Source of the DNA: Croceimicrobium sp965228705
Lineage (GTDB): Bacteria > Bacteroidota > Bacteroidia > Flavobacteriales > Schleiferiaceae
Length of the DNA stretch: 64,000 bases
NCBI RefSeq assembly: GCF_965228705.1
Contig: NZ_OZ245832.1
Span: forward strand, 496,001-560,000
Reading direction: 5' to 3'
A program made the position numbers and the translations under genes. Within the stretch, counting starts at the first letter, position 1; the number at the start of each line of letters is the position of its first letter. The notes under the pieces were generated by a model that saw only the letters and a list, made by a program, of their open reading frames with translations, did no database searches and had not been told where the DNA came from. Shown here in pieces: positions 17,022 to 25,357 of this stretch.

Positions 17022-18008
17022 ATGAGGAAGGTTTGGTTGGAAGAAAAGAATACTGACTTTTTAAGTATTGATAGCCTGCATTTTGCCTACGATCAGCAGC
17101 CCGTTTTAAATGGTTTGAAGCTAAAAATGAAGCGGGCTGAGCGATTGGGTATTGTTGGAGCCAGCGGATCTGGAAAAAGTACTTTATTAAAAGTTTTAGA
17201 TGGAACTTTAGTGCAAAGTGAGGGAAGGATCGCCTTAAATCAGGTGGATTATAGTCTCGAGCGAAATGATCGTATAAACAAACATCCCAAGGTGGCCTTA
17301 ATGGCCCAGGATTTTGATTTAAATCCCAGTCTTACTGCTGATGAGAATATTGAGTGGAAAGGGCGTCATTTAAGCCCCACTGCTTTAAAGCGATATCTGG
17401 GACGCGTACACCGAGCCTTTCATTTGCAAAAGGTCAAAGAGCAAAAGGTCAGGGAATTATCTGGAGGTCAAAAGCAGCGCGTCGCTTTAGCCTGCGCCTT
17501 GATATCGGATGTAGAGCTTCTTTTACTGGATGAGCCTTTTTCGCAATTGGATTATTACCTCAAGCAGGAATTACTTCAGTTTTTGGAAAGTGAAAGTGCC
17601 AATCGTAGTATCATCATGGTAGGGCATGAACCTACAGACCTGATGCGCTACTGTGATCGTATTGCTGTTTTGGATAAGGGTAGAGTATTGCAAGTGGGCT
17701 CTGTGGATGAGGTCTATCATCGTCCTCGAAACTTAAAAGTGGCACGACTCACCGGAATGGTCAATTACCTTAGTAAAGAGGAACAGGAAGCTTGCAAAAT
17801 AGAGGAGAGCTTGTTTCGACCTTTACATTGTCGATTGAAGAAGTCAAAAGGCAAAGAAGCTTGGGAACTGGTTCGCTTAGAATACCATGCTTTTGGTCAG
17901 CTGGGCTTACTTAAACACCAAAGTGGGGTAAAGCTACGTGCTCAAATTCCATTAGATGGTGAATTTCAAGTAGGCACTTTTTGGGATTTAAGCATAAAAA
18001 AACCCTGA
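17022..18008 (+). CDS. Orphan ABC transporter ATP-binding protein
   Basis: About 328 residues from ATG 17022; an in-frame upstream extension to 16932 lies within the FAS1 gene and upstream of the promoter box, so I reject it. Motifs are complete: Walker A GASGSGKST, Q-loop LMAQDF, signature LSGGQKQRVALA, Walker B LLLLDEP, H-loop VGHE. The last 100 residues form a TOBE-like extension (LHCRLKKSKG, VKLRAQIPLDGEFQVG), as in the Fe3+/polyamine (PotA/FbpC) type importers. No permease or binding protein is nearby, so the substrate is open. It ends in a shared terminator. Confidence 0.9.
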   Translation: MRKVWLEEKNTDFLSIDSLHFAYDQQPVLNGLKLKMKRAERLGIVGASGSGKSTLLKVLDGTLVQSEGRIALNQVDYSLERNDRINKHPKVALMAQDFDLNPSLTADENIEWKGRHLSPTALKRYLGRVHRAFHLQKVKEQKVRELSGGQKQRVALACALISDVELLLLDEPFSQLDYYLKQELLQFLESESANRSIIMVGHEPTDLMRYCDRIAVLDKGRVLQVGSVDEVYHRPRNLKVARLTGMVNYLSKEEQEACKIEESLFRPLHCRLKKSKGKEAWELVRLEYHAFGQLGLLKHQSGVKLRAQIPLDGEFQVGTFWDLSIKKP

Positions 18009-18029
18009 GTCCAAAGGAGCCAGGGTTTT
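17999..18029. terminator. Bidirectional terminator between ABC gene and rplT
   Basis: Nine-base-pair inverted repeat (AAAACCCTG / CAGGGTTTT) with a 13-base loop. It begins inside the ABC gene stop region and lies 24 bases from the rplT stop, with A and T runs on both sides. Confidence 0.85.
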
Positions 18030-18052
18030 AATATCAGAATCCCGAAGGATTA

Positions 18053-18400
18053 TTATTTCTTTACTCTCGTAACGATTGCTTTGAATGCATCGGGATGGTT
18101 CATGGCTAAATCAGCCAATACCTTACGGTTCAACTCGATACCTTCTTTCTTAAGTAATCCCATAAAAGCGGAATAAGACAAGCCATGTTGGCGGGCTCCG
18201 GCGTTAATACGCTGAATCCACAGGCTGCGGAAATTCCGTTTTTTGTTTCGACGGTCACGGTAGCTGTACTGAAGTCCTTTTTCTACGGCGTTCTTAGCTA
18301 CGGTCCATACATTTTTACGACGTCCAAAATAACCTTTGGACATCTTCATCACCTTTTTACGGCGAGCTCTTGATGCAACTGAATTTACTGATCTTGGCAT
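18053..18400 (-). CDS. rplT: 50S ribosomal protein L20
   Basis: 115 residues, full length. It binds 23S rRNA early in large-subunit assembly. The basic N-terminal tail (MPRSVNSVASRARRKKVMKM) and the core (RDRRNKKRNFRSLWIQRINAGAR, YSAFMGLLKKEGIELNRKVLADLA) are typical. It is the last gene of thrS-infC-rpmI-rplT, 80 bases after rpmI. In E. coli and Bacillus, L20 represses this operon by binding its leader; no obvious L20 mimic was identified by eye here. Confidence 0.97.
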   Translation of the reverse strand: MPRSVNSVASRARRKKVMKMSKGYFGRRKNVWTVAKNAVEKGLQYSYRDRRNKKRNFRSLWIQRINAGARQHGLSYSAFMGLLKKEGIELNRKVLADLAMNHPDAFKAIVTRVKK

Positions 18401-18480
18401 ACAATTAATTTTTTGTGCAAGGCGGTCGGTTTAGGACACTTAGGGGCCTTACCCAGGGTTTATTAATAACTCGATTAAAC

Positions 18481-18675
18481 TCAAATAGTAAGCTGACGCT
18501 TAATGTTTGCTTCGTCTGCTTTATCTACTAAACCAGACTGTGTAAGGTTACGCTTTTGCTTAGTTTCCTTTTTGGTAAGGATGTGGCTTTTAAAAGCGTG
18601 CTTTCTTTTGATTTTACCGGTACCAGTAAGCTTAAAACGCTTCTTGGCACTGGATTTAGTTTTCATCTTTGGCAT
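18481..18675 (-). CDS. rpmI: 50S ribosomal protein L35
   Basis: 64 residues, the normal size. The sequence opens MPKMKTKSSAKKRFKLTGTG and continues KIKRKHAFKSHILTKK, the L35 signature. It is part of the large ribosomal subunit. It lies between infC (30-base gap) and rplT, the near-universal gene order. Nothing unusual. Confidence 0.97.
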   Translation of the reverse strand: MPKMKTKSSAKKRFKLTGTGKIKRKHAFKSHILTKKETKQKRNLTQSGLVDKADEANIKRQLTI

Positions 18676-18705
18676 TGCTCTTCGCTTTTATCTCGGGTTC
18701 TGATA

Positions 18706-19263
18706 TTATTTCTTTGGAGCGATCATCATGATCATCCGCTTTCCTTCCAATTTGGGTAAGCTTTCTACTTTACCTAAATCTTCCAGATCTTGAGCCAAAC
18801 GAAGCAAAAGGATTTCTCCTTTGTCTTTAAACACAATGGAACGTCCTTTAAAGAATACATAGGCTTTTAGCTTAGCGCCTTCTTTCAGGAAGTTCTCTGC
18901 ATGCTTGCGTTTGAACTCATAATCGTGATCATCAGTGTTGGGGCCAAAACGGATTTCTTTAACCACCGTTTTTTGCGCCTTCTGAGCGATCTCTTTTTGT
19001 TTCTTTTTCTGGTCGTAGAGAAATTTCTTGTAGTCGATGACTTTTGCTACGGGAGGATCGGCCTTTTCCGTAATCACCACCAAATCCAAACCTCGGTCGA
19101 GGGCAATTTTCAAAGCCTCTTTAGTGGAGTAAATCGCGGGTTCTACATCTTCACCAACCACCCTTAATTTAGGATAGTTGATCTTCTCGTTGATCTTGTG
19201 TTTGTCTTCCTGAGGTTCCCTTCTCGGTCCTCTTCTTCTGTGGTGGAATCTCTTAGCCAGAAT
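18706..19263 (-). CDS. infC: Translation initiation factor IF-3, probable AUU start
   Basis: IF-3 binds the 30S subunit and rejects non-standard start codons. The frame opens right after the thrS stop (TAA 19278-19276) and contains no ATG, GTG or TTG before Val at 19161, which is far inside the conserved IF-3 N domain (HKINEKINYPKLRVVGEDVEP). The best start is ATT at 19263, giving 185 residues beginning with LAKRFHHRRRGPRR. The C domain (VKEIRFGPNTDDHDYEFKRKHAENFL) is complete. E. coli infC also starts with AUU, which IF-3 itself discriminates against, giving self-repression. CTG at 19260 and ATA at 19266 are alternatives. Confidence 0.88.
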   Translation of the reverse strand: MLAKRFHHRRRGPRREPQEDKHKINEKINYPKLRVVGEDVEPAIYSTKEALKIALDRGLDLVVITEKADPPVAKVIDYKKFLYDQKKKQKEIAQKAQKTVVKEIRFGPNTDDHDYEFKRKHAENFLKEGAKLKAYVFFKGRSIVFKDKGEILLLRLAQDLEDLGKVESLPKLEGKRMIMMIAPKK

Positions 19264-19275
19264 TATTCTATTTAG

Positions 19276-21216
19276 TTATACTTCAAATTCACCTATTTCG
19301 TCGTTGATCTGCGCATCTACATGTTCTACAAATGCTTGTAAAGACATGCTGCCTAGATCTTCGCCGCCGTGTTTCCGCACGGAGACTGTGTTTTCGGCCG
19401 CTTCCTTCTCCCCAACAATTAACATATAAGGGATTTTGGATACTTCCGCATCTCGAATTTTACGGCCAGTTTTTTCAGCACGCTCGTCAACGAGGGCGCG
19501 AAGTTCGTAATTTTTAAGCAATCCTGAAACTTTCTGCGCATAATCCAGGTATTTATCCGAAATCGGAAGGATAGCTATCTGGGTGGGCATCAGCCATAAA
19601 GGAAAGTTGCCCCCACAGTGTTCCAGTAATACCGCAACAAAGCGCTCCATGCTACCAAAGGGCGCGCGGTGAATCATAACCGGACGATGATTCTCATTAT
19701 CCGAGCCTTTGTATTCCAGTTCAAACCGCTCTGGTAAATTGTAATCCACCTGAATGGTTCCTAATTGCCACTGACGACCCAGGGCATCTTTAACCATAAA
19801 GTCGAGTTTCGGACCATAGAATGCTGCTTCGCCGTACTCCACAACATATTCCAAATCCTTTTCAATTACCGCTTCTTTAATGGCATTTTCGGCCTTTTCC
19901 CAATTGCTGTCGTTTCCAATGTATTTGGAACGATCTTCCTGATCCCGCAAGGAAACCTGCGCAGTATAGCTTTGGAAATCCAATGTCTTGAAGATGTATA
20001 AAACCAGGTCAATTACCTTTTTAAACTCATCTTTCAATTGATCCGGAGTACAGAAGATATGCGCATCATCTTGAGTAAAGCCACGTACCCTAGTTAAGCC
20101 GTGTAATTCGCCACTTTGCTCATAACGATATACGGTACCAAATTCTGCAAAACGAATGGGTAAGTCGCGGTAGGAGCGTGGTTGACTTTTATATATCTCG
20201 CAGTGATGCGGGCAGTTCATGGGCTTTAAAAGGTACTCCTCATTTTCTTCCGGAGTATGGATAGGTTGGAAACTGTCTTTACCATATTTGGCATAGTGCC
20301 CACTGGTAACATACAATTCCTTATTTCCAATATGAGGGGTAATCACCGGATCGTAGCCTGCTGCACGCTGCGCCTTTTTTAAGAATTGTTCCAGACGCTC
20401 GCGTAATTCGGCTCCCTTAGGTAACCAAAGGGGTAATCCCTGACCTACCTTTTGAGAAAAAGTAAAGAGCTCTAATTCTTTACCCAATTTACGGTGGTCG
20501 CGTTTTTTAGCCTCCTCCAGTAATTCGAGGTATTCCGTAAGCATAGAAGCTTTGGGGAAAGAAATACCATATACCCTGGTTAACTGGGGATTATGTTCGT
20601 TTCCTCGCCAGTATGCTCCGGCAACATTCATAATTTTTACCGCTTTGATAAAGCCGGTATTGGGGATATGTCCACCTCGACATAAGTCGGTAAACTCCGC
20701 ATGATCACAGAAGGTGATGGTACCATCTTCCAGGTTTTCAATCAATTCGGTTTTAAAGGGATTGCCTTCATACATCGAAAGAGCATCCGCTTTGGAAACC
20801 GCCCGCATTTTAAATTCGGATTTCTGGCGGGCATTTTCGAGCATGGTTTTTTCCAATTTGTCAAAGTCTCCTTCACCAAATTCATGACCATTAAAATCTA
20901 CATCGTAGTAAAAACCGTTTTCAATTGCCGGCCCGATGGTAAGCTTAATTCCAGGGTATAATTGTTCCAGGCTCTGCGCTAAAAGGTGGGCAGAGGAGTG
21001 CCAAAAGGCATTTTTACCTTCAGGATTATCCCAGGTATAGAGCACTAAATTACCACTGCCAGGCAAGGGATCATTGGCCTCTACCGTCGTGCCATTGAAG
21101 CTAGCTGAAAGTACATTGCGCGCCAGTCCGTGACTGATGCTTTTTGCTACGTCCATGGCCGAGCTCCCTTCCGGATACTCCTTCTTGCTGCCGTCTGGTA
21201 AAGTAATTTCTATCAT
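19276..21216 (-). CDS. thrS: Threonyl-tRNA synthetase
   Basis: Charges tRNA-Thr. 646 residues, normal. In order: N-terminal TGS-like domain (MIEITLPDGSKKEYPEGSSA), editing domain (HSSAHLLAQSLEQLYPG and TDLCRGGHIPNTG, with the editing His and Cys residues), class II catalytic core (MNCPHHCEIYKSQPRSYRDLP with zinc-site Cys, VRGFTQDDAHIFC, HRAPFGSMERF), and C-terminal anticodon domain (LPISDKYLDYAQKV). First gene of the infC operon; a -7 box lies 23 bases upstream. The stop is 12 bases before the proposed infC AUU. Confidence 0.98.
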   Translation of the reverse strand: MIEITLPDGSKKEYPEGSSAMDVAKSISHGLARNVLSASFNGTTVEANDPLPGSGNLVLYTWDNPEGKNAFWHSSAHLLAQSLEQLYPGIKLTIGPAIENGFYYDVDFNGHEFGEGDFDKLEKTMLENARQKSEFKMRAVSKADALSMYEGNPFKTELIENLEDGTITFCDHAEFTDLCRGGHIPNTGFIKAVKIMNVAGAYWRGNEHNPQLTRVYGISFPKASMLTEYLELLEEAKKRDHRKLGKELELFTFSQKVGQGLPLWLPKGAELRERLEQFLKKAQRAAGYDPVITPHIGNKELYVTSGHYAKYGKDSFQPIHTPEENEEYLLKPMNCPHHCEIYKSQPRSYRDLPIRFAEFGTVYRYEQSGELHGLTRVRGFTQDDAHIFCTPDQLKDEFKKVIDLVLYIFKTLDFQSYTAQVSLRDQEDRSKYIGNDSNWEKAENAIKEAVIEKDLEYVVEYGEAAFYGPKLDFMVKDALGRQWQLGTIQVDYNLPERFELEYKGSDNENHRPVMIHRAPFGSMERFVAVLLEHCGGNFPLWLMPTQIAILPISDKYLDYAQKVSGLLKNYELRALVDERAEKTGRKIRDAEVSKIPYMLIVGEKEAAENTVSVRKHGGEDLGSMSLQAFVEHVDAQINDEIGEFEV

Positions 21217-21239
21217 GATCCCGTTCTTTTTTGGGCTGG

Positions 21240-21247
21240 CAAAGATA
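21240..21247 (-). promoter_or_regulatory. -7 box for the thrS operon
   Basis: Minus-strand TATCTTTG, a perfect TAnnTTTG match, 23 bases before the thrS ATG. The leader would be only about 15 to 18 bases, leaving no room for a long leader-based attenuation signal. Confidence 0.6.
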
Positions 21248-21273
21248 GTAAGCTAGGCTTACAGATAAGGGTT

Positions 21274-21702
21274 TTAGGCGCCTTCTGGGTACTTTTCTTT
21301 CATGTATTGAAAACTTCCGGCAATCAATTCCTTTAAAACCTCCATATCCACATCCTCCAGTTTGTTGATATAGAGGCAGGATTTGCCGGTTTTGTATTTT
21401 CCCAGTCGGCTGAGGATTTCACCATAGCGGCTAAAACCATTCATAATATACAGGGAGAATTTTCCCTTTCGGGGGGAAAAGCCTCCACGCATCCAAGTGC
21501 CGCTTTGGCCGCTGCTGTATACATAATCGTAATGCCCATAACCTATAATACTGCCTCCCCACATTCGAGCTTTTGAGCCACTGACACTTTTAAAGAGTTC
21601 CAGGAGCGTATAGGATTGTTCTTTCTGCTTGTCATTATCCAGTGATTCAATGAAGTCTTCCACCGGAAGGTCATTTTCCTTTGTTTTTAATTCCTTGGCC
21701 AT
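21274..21702 (-). CDS. DUF1801 protein
   Basis: 142 residues, cytoplasmic. DUF1801 pattern: a helical start (DLPVEDFIESLDNDKQKEQSYTLLELFK), then KARMWGGSIIGYGHYDYVYSSG, KGKFSLYIMNGF and the C-terminal KTGKSCLYINKLEDVDMEVLKELI. The fold resembles a YdhG-like domain. Members are widespread and uncharacterised. It diverges from the thioesterase gene with 70 bases between the two starts. No partner is evident. Confidence 0.85.
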   Translation of the reverse strand: MAKELKTKENDLPVEDFIESLDNDKQKEQSYTLLELFKSVSGSKARMWGGSIIGYGHYDYVYSSGQSGTWMRGGFSPRKGKFSLYIMNGFSRYGEILSRLGKYKTGKSCLYINKLEDVDMEVLKELIAGSFQYMKEKYPEGA

Positions 21703-21747
21703 AATGGATGTTTATGCTTTAAAACGGTGAATTTATAGGATTGACCG

Positions 21748-21755
21748 TAAATTCG
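21748..21755 (+). promoter_or_regulatory. -7 box for the menaquinone cluster
   Basis: TAAATTCG, the TTCG variant of the -7 element, 17 bases before the thioesterase ATG. It probably drives the first part of the menaquinone operon. Confidence 0.45.
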
Positions 21756-21772
21756 CTTTAGAAATATGCAGG

Positions 21773-22207
21773 ATGAGTAAAGAGGAAGTGCTGGCCTTAT
21801 TTGCTAAAGGCAATCAAAATACCTTAATGGAAACTTTAGAAATTGAGTATATCGATGTTTCCATGGACCCTCCAATGTTAAAAGCAAGTATGCCTGTCAA
21901 CAGCCGGGTTCATCAACCAATGGGCTTACTGCATGGTGGAGCTACCGCCGCTTTAGCCGAAAGTTTGGGTAGCGCTGCCAGTTTTATGCTGATTGATCGC
22001 GAAAATGAAGCGGTAGTAGGAATTGAATTAAGCTGTAATCATTTGCGTTCTATTCGAGAAGGAGTGGTTTATGGAACCGCTCGAATTTTACATCAAGGTA
22101 AAAGCACCCATTTATGGGAGATAGAAGTGCATGATGCAGAGCAACGATTAATCTCTCATTGCAAGTTGACCAATATGGTATTACAGCGATCCAAGCTGAA
22201 AAAATAA
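21773..22207 (+). CDS. menI: Hotdog-fold thioesterase, likely DHNA-CoA hydrolase
   Basis: 144 residues. The PaaI/YbgC-like hotdog motif is seen in RVHQPMGLLHGGATAALAESLGSAAS, where the HGG loop and the following Glu are the usual catalytic elements. A central VVGIELSCNHLRSIREGVV strand follows. It is the first gene of the menaquinone cluster and its TAA overlaps the isochorismate synthase ATG (TAATG). In E. coli MenI hydrolyses 1,4-dihydroxy-2-naphthoyl-CoA before MenA acts. That role is inferred from family and position; a general acyl-CoA thioesterase remains possible. Confidence 0.8.
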   Translation: MSKEEVLALFAKGNQNTLMETLEIEYIDVSMDPPMLKASMPVNSRVHQPMGLLHGGATAALAESLGSAASFMLIDRENEAVVGIELSCNHLRSIREGVVYGTARILHQGKSTHLWEIEVHDAEQRLISHCKLTNMVLQRSKLKK

Positions 22208-23184
22208 TGGGGGGTATCAAAGTCTTTTTAGCCTATCGGGCACCAGGAGAAGAGTTGCAGTTTTTCCGGGAAGCTCAATCTTTCACCCGTCTTTTTCACT
22301 TTGTGAATTTCAAGGGGGATCAAGAATTGCAAATTCCCATGGAGCCCTGTGAAGCCTATGATTTTAAGGAATGGCATTTTTGTCCCAATCAGCTGGCCCC
22401 GGCGAAGAAGGAACAGTTAGTCTTATTGGAAAAGTCTATCCAAGCTTTACAAAATGAAGAAGGATCTAAGGTGGTTATATCCCGCTTGCATCCTGCTAAA
22501 AGCAGTTTGAGTCCTTTACAGGCTTTAAAGCAATTGGATATTCTCTATCCTCAGGCGACAGTTTATTTGTTTTCACATCCTTTAGCTGGAACCTGGATGG
22601 GTGCCAGTCCTGAAAAGCTTTTGAGTTTGGAAGAGGGGGAACTCGAAATCGCCAGTTTGGCGGGCACCCGTAAATGGGAAGACCGTCATAGTTTTCTGGA
22701 TAAGGAAAGGGAAGAACAGGCCATTGTGAGTCGCAGCATCATTAAACTATTGCAGGAGAACCCTAATTTGGAGGCCATTAAAGGTGGCGAAACCCAAGTA
22801 AAGAGAGCCGGAAACCTGGCGCATCTCTATAATGCCATTCAGGCGAAAGCCTTAGGGACATTTCAAGCAGAAAGCTTTGTGAAGGAATTGCATCCTACCC
22901 CGGCAGTTGGAGGTAGTCCCAAATCCTGGGCTAAGGATTTTATCCTTAAAAATGAATTATACGATCGCCGCTTTTATACCGGTTACTTCGGTTGGAGCTG
23001 TCCTGAGCGGTCATCTGCACAATTTTGGGTAAACTTGCGCTGTGCAGAATATTGCAGTTTGCAAAACTTGAACCTTTATGTAGGGGGAGGCATTACTGCA
23101 CAAAGTCGAGCCCTGGACGAATGGAAGGAAACGGAAGTAAAGGCTCAAACCATCCTCAAAGCTTTGGAACAGCAAAATGTCTAA
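22207..23184 (+). CDS. menF: Isochorismate synthase (MenF/EntC type)
   Basis: Converts chorismate to isochorismate, entry to menaquinone. 325 residues, shorter than E. coli MenF (about 430) because the N-terminal half is reduced. The chorismate-binding core is intact: LAGTRKWE, VKRAGNLAHLYNAIQAK, ELHPTPAVGGSPK, YDRRFYTGYFGW, and the terminal YVGGGITAQSRALDEWKETE. The ATG at 22207 overlaps the thioesterase stop; an earlier in-frame start at 22159 lies inside that gene and is rejected. EntC-like function cannot be excluded, but the neighbourhood argues for menaquinone. Confidence 0.92.
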   Translation: MGGIKVFLAYRAPGEELQFFREAQSFTRLFHFVNFKGDQELQIPMEPCEAYDFKEWHFCPNQLAPAKKEQLVLLEKSIQALQNEEGSKVVISRLHPAKSSLSPLQALKQLDILYPQATVYLFSHPLAGTWMGASPEKLLSLEEGELEIASLAGTRKWEDRHSFLDKEREEQAIVSRSIIKLLQENPNLEAIKGGETQVKRAGNLAHLYNAIQAKALGTFQAESFVKELHPTPAVGGSPKSWAKDFILKNELYDRRFYTGYFGWSCPERSSAQFWVNLRCAEYCSLQNLNLYVGGGITAQSRALDEWKETEVKAQTILKALEQQNV

Positions 23185-24853
23185 AACATCATCATTATAT
23201 AATGCCCGCTTACTGGCCCATGTTTTAAAGGCCCATGAATGTGAGAATTTGGTAGTGGCGCCAGGTAGTCGTAATGCTCCTTTAATTTATGCCTGTATGG
23301 CGGAGGGTTTTGAAACTTATTCCATTCCGGATGAAAGAGCAGCAGCCTTTACCGCCTTGGGTATGGCTCTGGAAAAGGGAAAGCCTGCAGCCGTAATTTG
23401 CACCAGTGGATCGGCCGCTGCTAATTTTTTACCAGCCGTTACGGAAGCGTATTATCAAAAGGTTCCTTTGGTGGTTATTACTGCAGATCGCCCCCGGGAA
23501 TGGATTGGTCAGGGTGCTGGGCAAACCATTATGCAGGAAGGAATTTATGGCAAGCATATTTTGGGAGAGGCCAATTTAATTCGAGAACCTCAGGACGAGC
23601 TGGCCCGGCAGTACAATCTGCGGATCAGCCAGGAGGCCTTGCTAAACCTACATAAAGGTCCGGTGCATATTAATGTGCCTTTTGATGAGCCCCTCTATAA
23701 TGAATATGAAGGGCCCGAAGAGCAGTTTCGGATCATTCGGCGACCGGCAACCGAAAGGCATCTGAATGAGAACGATTTAAATGAATTAGTACAAAGTTTC
23801 GAGCGAGCTGAAAGACCTATGCTTTTGGTAGGGCAGATGAGTCCGGACCCGGCTCTGGAACAAGCCCTGGCCTTATTGATGGAAAAGCGGCCTTTTCTGC
23901 TCCTCAGCGAAACTCTTTCCAATCTCAATCATATTCCGGGAGTACACAGTATAGACCGCATGGTAAATACTCTGGGAGAGGAAGAAGCCGCCTTATTGCA
24001 ACCGGATTTATTAATAAGCCTGGGAGGCGAAATCGTCAGTAAAATGGTGAAAGCCTATTTACGTAAATCCGGTGATTTCCCGCATTGGCATTTTACGGAA
24101 GATGAAATCTTTAAGGATACTTTTCACAAGCTCACGCTAAACCTGGATTGTAAGGCCAGTTGGTTTTTTAAACAATTGAGTGAAAGGGTAGAAGCCAAGC
24201 TTAATCCCTGGGTAGAAAAGGTGTGGGCCCTGGAAGAATCCAAAGCTCAGTTGCATAAGGACTATCTTAAAAATTGCGAATACAGTGATTTGAAGGTCTA
24301 TGCCGAATTGCTGCAACATTTACCGCAATCAACGGTCTTGCACAGTGCCAATAGTGCCGGTATTCGTTATGCGCAATTATTTGATCATCGTGAGGATGTA
24401 CGACATTATGCCAACCGCGGAACCAGTGGGATAGATGGAAGTACTTCTACCGCTATGGGGCATGCTTTAAATACCAAAGATCCGGTGGTATTGATTAGTG
24501 GGGATGTTGCTTTTCAATACGATAATGCGGCTTTTTGGAACGATCGCTTACCCCAGAACTTGAAAGTTGTTGTTATCAATAATCAGGGAGGAAATATCTT
24601 CCGAATTATAAAGGGACCCGATAAAATTGAAGACTTTGAACGTTTTCAGGAAACCCAACATCATTTAGACTTATCGGCTGTAGCCAAGATGTATGGCATT
24701 GCTTATCAGGAAATATCCCAGGAAGAAAAATTGTCGGAAGGAGTAAAATCCTTCTTTAGCTTAGAGGGCTTAGCCATTTTGGAAATTAAAACCCCCAGAT
24801 TGGAAAGCCCTGATGTATTAAAAAACTATTTTCAGTTTCTAAAATCGCACTAG
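23177..24853 (+). CDS. menD: SEPHCHC synthase MenD
   Basis: Thiamine-diphosphate enzyme that joins isochorismate with 2-oxoglutarate. 558 residues, normal. The N-terminal PYR domain has IPDERAAAFTALGMA with the ThDP-activating Glu and ICTSGSAAANFLPAVTEA. The C-terminal domain has the metal/ThDP motif SGDVAFQYDNAAFW and INNQGGNIFRI. It overlaps the isochorismate synthase stop by eight bases. Its TAG is followed directly by the ATG of the first PH-domain gene, so all are probably one transcript. Confidence 0.96.
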   Translation: MSKTSSLYNARLLAHVLKAHECENLVVAPGSRNAPLIYACMAEGFETYSIPDERAAAFTALGMALEKGKPAAVICTSGSAAANFLPAVTEAYYQKVPLVVITADRPREWIGQGAGQTIMQEGIYGKHILGEANLIREPQDELARQYNLRISQEALLNLHKGPVHINVPFDEPLYNEYEGPEEQFRIIRRPATERHLNENDLNELVQSFERAERPMLLVGQMSPDPALEQALALLMEKRPFLLLSETLSNLNHIPGVHSIDRMVNTLGEEEAALLQPDLLISLGGEIVSKMVKAYLRKSGDFPHWHFTEDEIFKDTFHKLTLNLDCKASWFFKQLSERVEAKLNPWVEKVWALEESKAQLHKDYLKNCEYSDLKVYAELLQHLPQSTVLHSANSAGIRYAQLFDHREDVRHYANRGTSGIDGSTSTAMGHALNTKDPVVLISGDVAFQYDNAAFWNDRLPQNLKVVVINNQGGNIFRIIKGPDKIEDFERFQETQHHLDLSAVAKMYGIAYQEISQEEKLSEGVKSFFSLEGLAILEIKTPRLESPDVLKNYFQFLKSH

Positions 24854-25357
24854 ATGCTGCTCGAAAATTTAAATCTTAATCTTTACGATATACCTCGCTT
24901 AGAAGATCGTGATTTTAAAGGCCTGGAGAGGGATTACCTTTATTATCGCATCACCGGAAGGGTACTTTTTTTACTCTTACTGAGCGGAGTTGGGGCCACC
25001 ATCAGCCTTTTCGGGAAACTATATTTTGGATATTGGTTGTATCCGGTATTGGGAATTTTAGTACTGGTTTTGGTATTGGAGAGCATAGGCTTTAAATACC
25101 GTGGTTATTCTATACGCAGTATGGATGTGTCTTTCCGCCGAGGATGGATTGTACATCGCATGACTACCGTGCCTCTAAATCGAGTGCAGCACTGTGAATT
25201 TAGTCAGGGTCTTTTAGGCCGATTATTTGATCTGGCAACAGTTAGAGTCTTTACTGCTGGTGGAACTTCCAGTGATTTAGATATCCGGGGCTTACGTAAG
25301 GAGGATGCGATAAAAGTGCGCGATTACATTACCAAGCTCAGCGCCGAGTATGAATAA
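24854..25357 (+). CDS. YdbS-like bPH2-domain membrane protein
   Basis: 167 residues. Two transmembrane helices (about 34-55 and 58-80: VLFLLLLSGVGATISLF and LYPVLGILVLVLVLE) are followed by a bacterial PH (bPH2) domain: FKYRGYSIRSMDVSFRRGWIVHRMTTVPLNRVQHCEFSQGLLGRLF. It starts directly after the menD stop and overlaps the next gene by eight bases. Bacillus YdbS/YdbT form a pair linked to resistance against the peptide amylolysin; here only the pairing is seen, and the function is unknown. Confidence 0.85.
   Translation: MLLENLNLNLYDIPRLEDRDFKGLERDYLYYRITGRVLFLLLLSGVGATISLFGKLYFGYWLYPVLGILVLVLVLESIGFKYRGYSIRSMDVSFRRGWIVHRMTTVPLNRVQHCEFSQGLLGRLFDLATVRVFTAGGTSSDLDIRGLRKEDAIKVRDYITKLSAEYE

Noticed and set aside
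21217..21273. A T-box or other leader switch for thrS
   Set aside because: The -7 box leaves only about 15 to 18 bases of leader, too short for such a structure.
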